Assembly: GCA_934654625.1 (NCBI GenBank)
Contig: CAKUGM010000059.1
Location: 1-8,501, forward strand
Origin: an uncultured Collinsella sp.
GTDB taxonomy: Bacteria; Actinomycetota; Coriobacteriia; Coriobacteriales; Coriobacteriaceae
Direction of reading: 5' to 3'
DNA length: 8,501 bases
Positions 1-7,067 of this stretch are shown here, piece by piece. The translations under genes were made by a program, and so were the position numbers. The notes below the pieces were generated by a model, which made no database searches, was not told the origin of the DNA, and was given only the letters and a program-made list of their open reading frames with translations. Every line of letters starts with the position of its first letter. Within the stretch, counting starts at the first letter, position 1.

Positions 1-1
1 C

Positions 2-1501
2 GCTCCGGTTGTTACCGTCATGGGTCACGTCGACCACGGCAAGACGAGCTTGCTCGACGCCATTCGCCACACCGGTGTCGCTGCCGGCGAGGCGGGCGGC
101 ATCACCCAGGCCATCGGTGCTTCCCAGGTCTTTATCAACGACCGTAAGATCACCTTCATCGATACCCCTGGTCACGCTACCTTTACGGCCATGCGTGCCC
201 GCGGTGCCAAGGTGACCGATATCGTCATCTTGATCGTCGCTGCCGACGACGGCGTCATGCCCCAGACCATTGAGTCCATCAACCATGCGAAGGCCGCTGG
301 CGTTCCCATCGTCGTCGCCGTCAACAAGATCGATAAGCCCGGTGCGAACCCCGATAAGGTTCGCCAGGAGCTCACCGAGTACGGCATCATCCCCGAGGAA
401 TGGGGCGGACAGAACATGTTCGTCAACATCTCGGCCAAAAAGAAGATCGGTATCGACGACCTGCTCGAGACCGTTCTGCTCCAGGCCGATGTCCTCGAGC
501 TCAAGGCCAACCCCGACACCTTCGCTTCGGGCAACGTCCTCGAGGCCAAGCTCGATAAGGGCCGTGGCTCCGTTGCCACCGTGCTCGTGACGCGCGGCAC
601 CCTGCGCGTGGGCGATACGCTCGTCGCTGGCCTCACCTATGGTCGCGTGCGCGCCATGCTCGACCCCAAGGGTCATCCCGTCACCGAGGCCGGCCCCTCC
701 GACGCCGTCGAGATCCTCGGTCTCCAGTCCGTGCCTAATGCGGGCGACGAGTTCCGCGTATTCGAGGACGAGCGCGAGGCCCGTACGCTCGCCGAGCAGC
801 GTTCCCTCAAGGCGCGCATCGAGGAGCAGAGCCACGTCAAGCACGTCACGCTCGAGAACCTCTTCGACACCATGGCCGACGCCGAGGTCAAGGAGCTCAA
901 CCTCATCATCAAGGCCGACGTCCAGGGTTCCATCGAGGCTCTCAAGGACTCGCTGGACAAGATGGACCAGTCCGAGGTTCGCATCAACACGATTCACGCC
1001 GCCGTCGGTGCCATCAACGAGACCGATGTCGTCCTCGCCGATGCTTCCAACGCCATCATCATCGGCTTTGGCGTTCGCCCCGATGGCAAGGCTCGCTCTG
1101 CAGCCGAGCATCAGGGTGTCGAGATTCGCTGCTACGACGTTATCTACAAGGCGCTCGAGGACCTCGACGCCGCTCGCATCGGCATGCTTAAGCCGACCGA
1201 GGTCGAGGTTTCCACCGGTCTTGCCGTCGTCGTCGACACCTTCAAGGTGCCCAAGGTCGGCATCGCCGCTGGTGTCCGTGTCGAAGAGGGCGAGATCGCC
1301 GCGACCGATTCCGTGCGTCTCGTACGCGACGGCATCGTTGTCTTCAACGGCAAGATCGCCTCGATGCGCCACTACAAGGACGAGGCCAAGAGCCTGCGCA
1401 GCGGTACCGAGGGCGGTATCGGCCTCGAGAACTTCCAGGACATCAAGCCTGGCGACCAGATCGAGGGCTATCGCATCGACCAGGTTGCCCGAACCGAGTA
1501 A
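2..1501 (+). CDS. infB: Translation initiation factor IF-2, 5'-truncated by the window edge
   Basis: IF2 is a translational GTPase that places formyl-Met-tRNA on the 30S subunit and promotes joining of the 50S subunit. The open frame already runs at the first full codon (2-4), reading APVVTV before the methionine at 20, so the N-terminal domains lie upstream and 499 residues are visible. In fragment numbering the G-domain motifs are GHVDHGKT (8-15, P loop), GGITQAIGA (32-40, G2), DTPGH (54-58, G3, with the catalytic-type His), NKID (108-111, G4) and SAK (144-146, G5). The EF-Tu-like domain II follows, then the C1 domain (DVQGSIEALK, near nt 920) and the C2 fMet-tRNA-binding barrel to the stop TAA at 1499-1501. 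The G2 segment departs from the common QHIGAY. Codon choice is strongly C-ending, as expected for a highly expressed gene. Identity is secure; only the start is missing. Confidence 0.98.
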   Translation, partial: APVVTVMGHVDHGKTSLLDAIRHTGVAAGEAGGITQAIGASQVFINDRKITFIDTPGHATFTAMRARGAKVTDIVILIVAADDGVMPQTIESINHAKAAGVPIVVAVNKIDKPGANPDKVRQELTEYGIIPEEWGGQNMFVNISAKKKIGIDDLLETVLLQADVLELKANPDTFASGNVLEAKLDKGRGSVATVLVTRGTLRVGDTLVAGLTYGRVRAMLDPKGHPVTEAGPSDAVEILGLQSVPNAGDEFRVFEDEREARTLAEQRSLKARIEEQSHVKHVTLENLFDTMADAEVKELNLIIKADVQGSIEALKDSLDKMDQSEVRINTIHAAVGAINETDVVLADASNAIIIGFGVRPDGKARSAAEHQGVEIRCYDVIYKALEDLDAARIGMLKPTEVEVSTGLAVVVDTFKVPKVGIAAGVRVEEGEIAATDSVRLVRDGIVVFNGKIASMRHYKDEAKSLRSGTEGGIGLENFQDIKPGDQIEGYRIDQVARTE

Positions 1502-1516
1502 GAAACAGAGGGTATC

Positions 1517-1933
1517 GTGAAGCAAAACGCCGCCACTCGCCGTACCGGCGAGCAACTGCGCGAAAAGCTCGGCACCATCTTGCTGTTCGAGATCTCCGAT
1601 CCGCGCCTTGACCTTGTGACCCTTACGGGTTGCGAGGTCAGCGTGGACCGCTCTTTCGCGCGCGTCTACGTGTCATGCGAAGCCGACCGCTACGACGAGG
1701 TGCTCGAGGCGCTGAACAGCGCCAAGGGCAAGATTCGCAAGCTCTTGTCTCGCGCACTCGATTGGCGTGTCGTTCCTCAGCTCGATTTCAAGATCGATCG
1801 CTCCACCGACCAGGCCGAGGCTATTGCCGAGGCGCTCAAGGACGTTCCCGAGACCATGTCGGTCGAGAAGGATGAGGAAGGCTACCCCATCGTGGATTCC
1901 GTTTCGCTGGAGGGCGATATCGACCATGAGTAG
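1517..1933 (+). CDS. rbfA: 30S ribosome-binding factor A
   Basis: RbfA is a small cytoplasmic assembly factor that binds immature 30S subunits and helps 16S rRNA 5'-end maturation. The product is 138 residues, normal for the family. It has the type II KH fold pattern: an N-terminal helix (RRTGEQLREKLGTILLFEI), the strand SVDRSFARVYVS (42-53), the helix with the AKG kink (69-71) and IRKLLSRAL, then PQLDFKIDRS (87-96). The C-terminal tail is acidic. The start is GTG at 1517, because no in-frame ATG lies upstream and GAGGG (1508-1512) sits four bases before it, which is rather close. It follows infB by 15 bases, the usual order in bacteria. Its last eight bases overlap the next gene. The start codon is the only uncertain point. 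Confidence 0.95.
   Translation: MKQNAATRRTGEQLREKLGTILLFEISDPRLDLVTLTGCEVSVDRSFARVYVSCEADRYDEVLEALNSAKGKIRKLLSRALDWRVVPQLDFKIDRSTDQAEAIAEALKDVPETMSVEKDEEGYPIVDSVSLEGDIDHE
1909..1914 (+). promoter_or_regulatory. Ribosome binding site of nrnA, inside rbfA
   Basis: GGAGGG lies within the rbfA coding region and ends 11 bases before the ATG at 1926. It decides the nrnA start: the same frame is open back to 1767, but the upstream part lies within rbfA. The position implies that nrnA is translated in coupling with rbfA. Confidence 0.7.
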
Positions 1934-2966
1934 CATCTCCTGCTCCTGCGGTGAAGAGGGCTTGGACGCTCCCGAGCCCTCCTTCGTGTGGGACAGCGTT
2001 GTCGAAAAAATCGAAGAAGCCGAGACCATCGTCATCTGCGGCCATATCAATCCCGACGGCGATGCTATCGGCTCGACGCTGGCGCTTGGTCAATCCTTGC
2101 GCCGGCGTTATCCGCACAAGGCCATCTCGTGCCTGCTGCCGAGCGAGGCGCCGGTTCCGCGCCTCTACCGTTTTTTGCCCGGTGCCGCCGATATGACTCC
2201 AGCTTCTTCCTATCCGCTCGATCCCGATTTGTTCATCTCGGTGGACGTTCCGACAATCGAGCGCCTGGGCGATGCGGCAGCGATCGCGATGCGTTCGGAG
2301 TATGTGGTCACGATTGACCATCATCCCGCGCGCTCGGAATTCGGGGATGTCGTGGTGCGTCGTCCCGAGGCGGCGGCATGTGCGGTGATCATCGACGACT
2401 TCTTGATCTTTGCCGGTTATCCAGTTGATCCCGACGTGGCAAACTGCCTGCTTACGGGCCTTGTTACCGATACTGGCCGCTTCCAGTACCAAAATGCCAA
2501 CTGCGAGGCGTTCACCTGCGCTTCGAGATTGGTGCACGCCGGTGCCGATCCCGCCCTTGTGGCCCTTAGGGTCTATCAGAGTCAGCGCTTGGAGTATCTG
2601 CACCTCGAGAGCGTTGTCATGGGCCGTATCGAGGCGGCAGCGGAAGGGCGCATCACCTATAGCTATGCGCTCGCGTCCGACCTCGCCAAGCACGGTGTCT
2701 CACCCGATGAGTGCGATGGCTTGGTCGATGTCGTGAGGTCGATCGATGGCTCCGTCGTTTGCTTGTTCCTACGCGAGGTGGGGGAGGGCGAGATTCGCGG
2801 CAACCTACGTTCCAAGTGCTCGCTCGATGTCTCGCAGATCGCTGCTCTCCATAATGGCGGTGGCCACGCGGCTGCTGCCGGATTTACTTTCTATGGCACG
2901 GTGGAGGAGGCCTTGGACGCTCTTCTTCCCGAGCTTATCGAACTTGTCCACACGCTCGATGCGTAA
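1926..2966 (+). CDS. nrnA: DHH/DHHA1 phosphoesterase, NrnA-like nanoRNase / pAp phosphatase
   Basis: Proteins of this family degrade RNA oligomers of two to five nucleotides and many also remove the 3'-phosphate of pAp, using Mn2+ in the cytoplasm. The 346-residue product has an N-terminal DHH domain: H40-x3-D44-G-D46 (GHINPDGDAIGS, motif I), D107 in SVDVPTIERLG (motif II), D131-H132-H133 (motif III) and TDTG around D182 (motif IV). The C-terminal DHHA1 domain carries GGGHAAAAGF (311-320). All expected metal ligands are present. The residue usually Asn three positions after DHH appears to be Arg (DHHPAR). The first 15 residues are a Cys-containing extension (MSSISCSCGEEG) with no known role. 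The ATG at 1926 overlaps the rbfA stop by eight bases. A homologue sits next to rbfA in mycobacteria too (Rv2837c), which supports the call. Substrate preference is inferred from the family. Confidence 0.9.
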   Translation: MSSISCSCGEEGLDAPEPSFVWDSVVEKIEEAETIVICGHINPDGDAIGSTLALGQSLRRRYPHKAISCLLPSEAPVPRLYRFLPGAADMTPASSYPLDPDLFISVDVPTIERLGDAAAIAMRSEYVVTIDHHPARSEFGDVVVRRPEAAACAVIIDDFLIFAGYPVDPDVANCLLTGLVTDTGRFQYQNANCEAFTCASRLVHAGADPALVALRVYQSQRLEYLHLESVVMGRIEAAAEGRITYSYALASDLAKHGVSPDECDGLVDVVRSIDGSVVCLFLREVGEGEIRGNLRSKCSLDVSQIAALHNGGGHAAAAGFTFYGTVEEALDALLPELIELVHTLDA

Positions 2967-2975
2967 AGGTGATGC

Positions 2976-3905
2976 ATGGTAAAGCGCATTCCTTCTGATA
3001 TCAACCTATTGTTTGCCGTCGATAAACCCCTCGGGTGCACGTCTCACGATGTCGTTTCGCGCGTGAGGCGGGCCTTGGGGGTTCGTCGTGTGGGCCATGC
3101 AGGCACGCTTGACCCGCTGGCAACCGGTGTCATGGTGCTCGGTGTGGGGCAGGCGACGCGCCTGCTCGGCATGCTGACGCTTGACCGCAAGAGCTACATC
3201 GCCTCCATTTCCTTTGGAAGCGAGACCAATACCGATGATGCCGAGGGCGAAGTCACGCATGTGGCTCCCGTTGCCCCTGAGCTCAAAGACGAGGCGTATG
3301 CCCGTAAAGTCCTCGCTTCTTTTTTGGGATCGCAAATGCAGGTGCCGCCGGCATTCTCGGCAATCTCCGTCAACGGCGTTCGTGCCTACAAGCGTGCGCG
3401 TGCGGGGGAGAGCGTGGAGCTGCCGGCGAGGCCGGTGGAGATTTTCGACCTGCAGCTCCTCTCGATCAATTCCGATGAAGAGCAGATGGTTTGGAATGTC
3501 GCCTGCACGGTGAGCAAAGGCACTTATATTCGTTCGCTTGCGCGCGATATCGGACGAGCTGCGCAAAGCGCCGCCCATATCGTTTCGTTGCGTCGCTCCG
3601 CCTCGGGTTCTATCTCCTTGGCGCACGCGGTCGAGCTCGATGGGCTTGATGCGGCGGCTCTCCGGGCGAACGCCATCGATCCGGTCACCTCGCTTGGTCT
3701 TGCTCGAGTCGATTTGCCACAGGAGGCGCTCGCGCGGATTCTTAACGGTCAAGCGTTAGATGCCGGATCGTATGGGGAGCTTGTGCCGGAGGGATCTCCC
3801 TGTGCGCTTGTCATCGAGGGACAAATGCGCGCCATCGCTTTGCTGGATCAGCGACGCTATGTTATGCGTGATGTGTTTCCGCAGGGTATCGAGGGTGTAC
3901 TATGA
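2976..3905 (+). CDS. truB: tRNA pseudouridine(55) synthase TruB
   Basis: TruB isomerises U55 to pseudouridine in the T-loop of elongator tRNAs and also acts as a tRNA folding chaperone. The 309-residue length matches the family. Visible motifs are AVDKPLGCTSHDVV (14-27), the catalytic loop GHAGTLDPLATGVM (40-53) with the nucleophile Asp46, KSYIASISFG with the stacking Tyr74, QVPPAFSAISVNG (122-134), and SKGTYIRSLARDIG (180-193) with the conserved Lys and Arg. A C-terminal PUA-like segment follows from about residue 245. The start ATG at 2976 is preceded by AGGTGAT (2967-2973), complementary to the 16S rRNA tail. An out-of-frame ATG at 2972 is ignored. The gene begins 9 bases after nrnA and its TGA overlaps the ribF start, so it lies in the same transcript. 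Identity is secure. Confidence 0.97.
   Translation: MVKRIPSDINLLFAVDKPLGCTSHDVVSRVRRALGVRRVGHAGTLDPLATGVMVLGVGQATRLLGMLTLDRKSYIASISFGSETNTDDAEGEVTHVAPVAPELKDEAYARKVLASFLGSQMQVPPAFSAISVNGVRAYKRARAGESVELPARPVEIFDLQLLSINSDEEQMVWNVACTVSKGTYIRSLARDIGRAAQSAAHIVSLRRSASGSISLAHAVELDGLDAAALRANAIDPVTSLGLARVDLPQEALARILNGQALDAGSYGELVPEGSPCALVIEGQMRAIALLDQRRYVMRDVFPQGIEGVL
3891..3897 (+). promoter_or_regulatory. Ribosome binding site of ribF, inside truB
   Basis: GAGGGTG near the end of truB lies a standard distance before the ATG at 3902. It favours this start over in-frame methionines at residues 14 and 24, which have no comparable site. Confidence 0.65.
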
Positions 3906-4909
3906 GCCGCCCGGATTCGTATTCGCTAAGATGCGACTTCATGCTCGATCAACCGTCGGCGCCCGTCTACATGCTTGAGGACGCGGGCGCTCTTTCACGT
4001 TGCGCATGCGCCATTGCGATCGGTGCTTTCGACGGCGTGCATCGCGGTCATCGTCATCTCATCGAAAGAATGGTCGCCGATGCGCACAAGCGCGGTATCG
4101 CCGCCGTGGCGGTGACCTTCGACCCTGATCCCGATGTCGTTGTGTCTGCCTCACCTGCGCCCAAACTCATGCTTGTTTCCGACCGCTTGCGCTTGCTCGC
4201 TTGCTCGGGCGTCGATGCCGTTTGCGTCGTTCCGTTTGACTCCGCTTTGGCGGCAATGGATCACGAGGCGTTTTTCACGCGTGTGCTCCTTCCGGTTCTC
4301 GATATCCGGACCGTTCACGTGGGGTCGAATTTCTGCCTGGGCTATCGCGGGGCGTCCAACGTGGATGTCATTCGCGACTGGGCGCGAGAACGCGGCATCG
4401 AGGTCTTTGGCCATGAGCTGGTGTGCGAAGACAGCGACGTCGTAAGCGCGACGCGCATTCGTTCGCTCATCGCCTCCGGTTCCATGGAGATGGCTACGGC
4501 GGAGCTCGGCCGTACCTATGCGGTTCGCGGGCGTGTTGCCCGTGGCCGCGGTGAGGGCCATAAGATGGGCTTTCCTACGGCAAATGTAGTTATCACCCCC
4601 GGCATCCTCGCTCCTCAGGAGGGAGTCTACGCCGGTTTTGCCTGCATTGGGGAAGAGGCTTGGTCTGCTGCTATCAACGTTGGCCTTCCTCCGACGTTTC
4701 AGGATGACCCGGGTTCCGCAAAGCTCGAGGCCAATATCGTTGGGTTCTCTGCCGATATCTACGAGCAGGAGATCGCGCTCTCGTTTACCAAACAGCTCCG
4801 GCGTTCCCGCCCCTTCGATTCGCTCGAAGAGCTTATCGCGACGGTCGAGGGCAATATCCAGGATGTCCGCAATCTCTATGGCGAGGGGAGGTACGATCTT
4901 CGCGTATGA
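3902..4909 (+). CDS. ribF: Bifunctional riboflavin kinase / FAD synthetase
   Basis: RibF phosphorylates riboflavin to FMN and then adenylylates FMN to FAD. The product has 335 residues, slightly longer than usual because of about 20 extra N-terminal residues. The N-terminal nucleotidyltransferase domain shows GAFDGVHRGH (41-50), VTFDPDP (71-77), VHVGSNFCLGYRG (138-150) and VSATRIRSLI (181-190). The kinase domain shows GFPTAN (223-228), PQEGVYAG (238-245), INVGLPPTF (258-266), a probable catalytic Glu276 in KLEANIVGF, and the closing FDSLEEL segment. Two motifs depart from the common form: TFxPHP reads TFDPDP, and the usual acidic residue near the C-terminus reads Asn (VEGNIQ, around 318). The start overlaps the truB stop as ATGA and the TGA stop overlaps the dnaG start, giving two coupled junctions. 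Both activities are expected but the FAD synthetase half deserves testing. Confidence 0.94.
   Translation: MSRPDSYSLRCDFMLDQPSAPVYMLEDAGALSRCACAIAIGAFDGVHRGHRHLIERMVADAHKRGIAAVAVTFDPDPDVVVSASPAPKLMLVSDRLRLLACSGVDAVCVVPFDSALAAMDHEAFFTRVLLPVLDIRTVHVGSNFCLGYRGASNVDVIRDWARERGIEVFGHELVCEDSDVVSATRIRSLIASGSMEMATAELGRTYAVRGRVARGRGEGHKMGFPTANVVITPGILAPQEGVYAGFACIGEEAWSAAINVGLPPTFQDDPGSAKLEANIVGFSADIYEQEIALSFTKQLRRSRPFDSLEELIATVEGNIQDVRNLYGEGRYDLRV
4885..4891 (+). promoter_or_regulatory. Ribosome binding site of dnaG, inside ribF
   Basis: GGGGAGG is a strong Shine-Dalgarno match but ends 14 bases before the dnaG ATG at 4906, longer than the usual spacing. No nearer site or better in-frame start is seen. 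Re-initiation by ribosomes finishing ribF at the ATGA junction would make exact spacing less important (inference). Confidence 0.5.
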
Positions 4910-6978
4910 TCAGTGACGAGGATAAAAGTCGTGTGCGTGCGGCAACCGACCTGGTTGCGCTTGTTCAAGAGACCGTGGAGCTCCGTCCTCGCGGCCATGA
5001 GTTTTGGGGATGCTGCCCTTTTCATGGCGAGAAGACCCCATCGTTTCATATCATCCCTGCAACTCAGGTGTGGCACTGCTTTGGCTGCGGCGAGGGCGGA
5101 GATTGCTTCACCTATATCATGAAGCGTGAAAACCTCTCGTTTCCCGAGTCCATCCGCTATCTGGCAGAGCGTGCGGGCATCGAGCTTCAAGAGGATGCGT
5201 CCTTTACTCGCCGTGGGACAAAACGCGCCCGTCTGGTCGAGGTGTGCGAAGCCACGTGCGACTTCTACCATACGATGCTCATGCGAGGCAAAGACGGTCG
5301 CGGACGTGAGTATTTTGCGAGCCGTGGTCTGGGTTCCGATGTTTGCCAGCGCTATCGGCTGGGCTTTGCCCCGGGGCGCGGGGCGCTCGTCAATCATCTG
5401 CGCGCTCAGGGCTTCTCTCCGCGCGAGATGATCGATGCCAATGTGGCGATCGACCGTCGGGGAGGCCTTGCCGACCGCTTCTACGATCGAGACATGTTTC
5501 CTATCTTCGATGAACAGGGAAAATGCATAGCGTTCGGCGGGCGCATCATGGGCGCTGGTGAGCCTAAGTATCTCAATACCTCCGAGACCCCGCTGTTCCA
5601 CAAGAAGCGCAACCTCTATGGCTTTAATTGGGCAAAGGAGCATATTGTTGCCGCAAACGAGGCCATCGTGGTCGAGGGCTACACCGATGCCATCGCGTGC
5701 TGGGAGGGCGGCATCAAAAACGTCGTCGCCACGCTGGGCACCGCGCTCACCGAGCATCACGTTAAAACCCTGACGCGTTTTGCAAAGAAGATCATCTACC
5801 TTTTTGACGGTGATAACGCAGGGCAGAAGGCAGCCGAGCGTGCTATTCAGTTTGTCGAGACGGGTTCTATCGATCTGCGTTGCGTGATCTTGCCCGACGA
5901 CATGGATCCAAATGATTTCGTTAACGCTAACGGCGGCCCCGCATTGCGTCAGCTGCTCGACGCTTCGGAGCCGCTGCTCGATTTTGTTTTTCGCAAGCTC
6001 GAACAGCGCGCCGACGCGACTACGCCTGCTGGGCGCGCCCGCGCCCTCGAGGATGCGTGCCGGTTGATCTACCCGCTGCGCGCGAGCTATATGATCGATT
6101 CGTATTTCGTGCGCATCGCCGATCTTCTGGGCGTCGATGCTGAAATGGTCCGTACTGCGTCCAAGCGCGTTTTCAACGATGTCACCCGTGAGGAGGAGCA
6201 GGCCCAGCAGCGCGAGGCTGCTCGCGAGCGCTACCAACAGCAGCCGTCGCCCTCGCAGGGCGGAGGCTTTTCGGGAAAGCCTGCTCAGGGAATCAATCGC
6301 CAAACTGCGGCTTTCGATGGCTTTGCTGCCAATATCCCGCCTGCCGATGAAGAACCGTATGAGCCTTATGACTATCTGCCCGCGGAGGCTCAAGGCGCGT
6401 CATCGGTACCTTATGAGCGAGCTGCCGCCCTTGCTGCGTCTGCGACTGCCGCCCCTATCTATACGGACCTTGAGCGCCGTTCGCTTGTGGGGGAGCGTGA
6501 ACTCCTTTGCCTGATGACGAGCCATCTGGATAGTTTTAGACCTTACGGTGACCGTATCTGTGAGATCGATTGGGTGGATCCGCGGCACGAGGCGATTGCC
6601 TGGGCGGTTCTCGCAACGCCCGAGGGGGCCGAGCCCGGTGAAGTCATGGACGCCGCCCGCGCGGTCTGCGAGGATGCGGCTTCACTCGTAAGTGCCGGCA
6701 CCATCGGCGTCACCAGCGAGCATCCAACCGAGACGAACATCGTGTTTTTGCTCGATACGCTCGAGCTCAACACGTTGCGCCGCCGTATGCGCACGGCGCA
6801 AGCGCGCCTGCGCTCTGATTCGGGTATGGATTCCGCGACCCGTCGCGAGCTCGCTATTCAGGCTACCCAGGATGCCGCTCGCGCGCGTGAGCTCGCATCT
6901 GCCGTCGAGGGCGTGGCGGATCCATTTAGAACGCTTTCAGAGCAGCTGGATCAAAATAACGCTGCGTCAGATGAGTGA
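4906..6978 (+). CDS. dnaG: DNA primase
   Basis: DnaG synthesises RNA primers at the replication fork and is recruited by the replicative helicase DnaB. The product has 690 residues, longer than the roughly 580-640 usual for the family. The N-terminal CHC2 zinc domain has ligands C37, H40, C58 and C61 (CPFHGEKTPSF, then HCFGCGEGGD). The RNA polymerase domain contains FGGRIMGAGEPKYLNTSETP (210-229). The TOPRIM fold carries the metal-binding acids E257 (EGYTD), D301 and D303 (DGDNAG). After about residue 426 comes a linker rich in Gln, Glu, Arg and Ala, then Gly/Pro, then an acidic Pro/Tyr stretch (EEPYEPYDYLPAEA), and from about 520 a helical C-terminal domain of the helicase-binding type. The start overlaps the ribF stop (ATGA), so expression is probably coupled to the upstream operon. 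Stop TGA at 6976-6978. Identity is secure; the extra length sits in the linker and C-terminal part. Confidence 0.97.
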   Translation: MISDEDKSRVRAATDLVALVQETVELRPRGHEFWGCCPFHGEKTPSFHIIPATQVWHCFGCGEGGDCFTYIMKRENLSFPESIRYLAERAGIELQEDASFTRRGTKRARLVEVCEATCDFYHTMLMRGKDGRGREYFASRGLGSDVCQRYRLGFAPGRGALVNHLRAQGFSPREMIDANVAIDRRGGLADRFYDRDMFPIFDEQGKCIAFGGRIMGAGEPKYLNTSETPLFHKKRNLYGFNWAKEHIVAANEAIVVEGYTDAIACWEGGIKNVVATLGTALTEHHVKTLTRFAKKIIYLFDGDNAGQKAAERAIQFVETGSIDLRCVILPDDMDPNDFVNANGGPALRQLLDASEPLLDFVFRKLEQRADATTPAGRARALEDACRLIYPLRASYMIDSYFVRIADLLGVDAEMVRTASKRVFNDVTREEEQAQQREAARERYQQQPSPSQGGGFSGKPAQGINRQTAAFDGFAANIPPADEEPYEPYDYLPAEAQGASSVPYERAAALAASATAAPIYTDLERRSLVGERELLCLMTSHLDSFRPYGDRICEIDWVDPRHEAIAWAVLATPEGAEPGEVMDAARAVCEDAASLVSAGTIGVTSEHPTETNIVFLLDTLELNTLRRRMRTAQARLRSDSGMDSATRRELAIQATQDAARARELASAVEGVADPFRTLSEQLDQNNAASDE

Positions 6979-7014
6979 AGTTGTGTTGAGCAGGTTGAAT
7001 TGTTCTGCACGGGG

Positions 7015-7035
7015 TATACATGCCTGTGTTAAAGT
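7015..7035 (+). promoter_or_regulatory. Possible promoter elements upstream of rpoD
   Basis: The 89-base stretch between dnaG and rpoD is the only sizeable gap within the gene block. It holds two weak -10 candidates. TGT-TAAAGT (7027-7035) has the extended -10 TG in the right place but no recognisable -35. TATACA (7015-7020) has TTGAAT (6995-7000) upstream, but the 14-base spacer is too short. Either would give rpoD a short leader, allowing the sigma gene to be expressed apart from dnaG. No intrinsic terminator separates the two genes, so read-through is also expected. The call is tentative. Confidence 0.3.
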
Positions 7036-7055
7036 AATGTGTCCTGTGTGCTATG

Positions 7056-7062
7056 AAGGGAG
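7056..7062 (+). promoter_or_regulatory. Ribosome binding site deciding the rpoD start
   Basis: AAGGGAG lies five bases before the GTG at 7068. The longer frame opening with ATG at 7053 would place this site inside the coding sequence and leaves no good site upstream of that ATG. GTG at 7068 is therefore the preferred start. Confidence 0.7.
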
Positions 7063-7067
7063 AATCT

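Noticed and set aside
639..1520. A 293-codon + strand frame inside infB, very rich in Ser, Arg and Pro
   Set aside because: The composition is typical of a frame-shifted reading of a GC-rich gene. IF2 domains are continuous in the true frame.
1767..1925. Extension of the nrnA frame upstream of the ATG at 1926
   Set aside because: The extra 53 residues are Ser/Arg/Pro-rich and overlap rbfA out of frame. A good ribosome binding site at 1909-1914 supports the ATG at 1926.
1836..2693. A 285-codon minus-strand open frame across rbfA and nrnA
   Set aside because: It spans the junction of two well-supported + strand genes, shows no family motif and has no promoter or ribosome binding site.
4876..6393. 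A 505-codon open frame on the minus strand opposite dnaG
   Set aside because: It is the mirror of a certain primase gene with conserved zinc and TOPRIM motifs. The protein has no recognisable motif and the frame is explained by codon bias.
7053..7067. ATG at 7053 as the rpoD start
   Set aside because: The ribosome binding site AAGGGAG lies just after this ATG and at proper distance before the in-frame GTG at 7068, so the five extra codons are probably leader.
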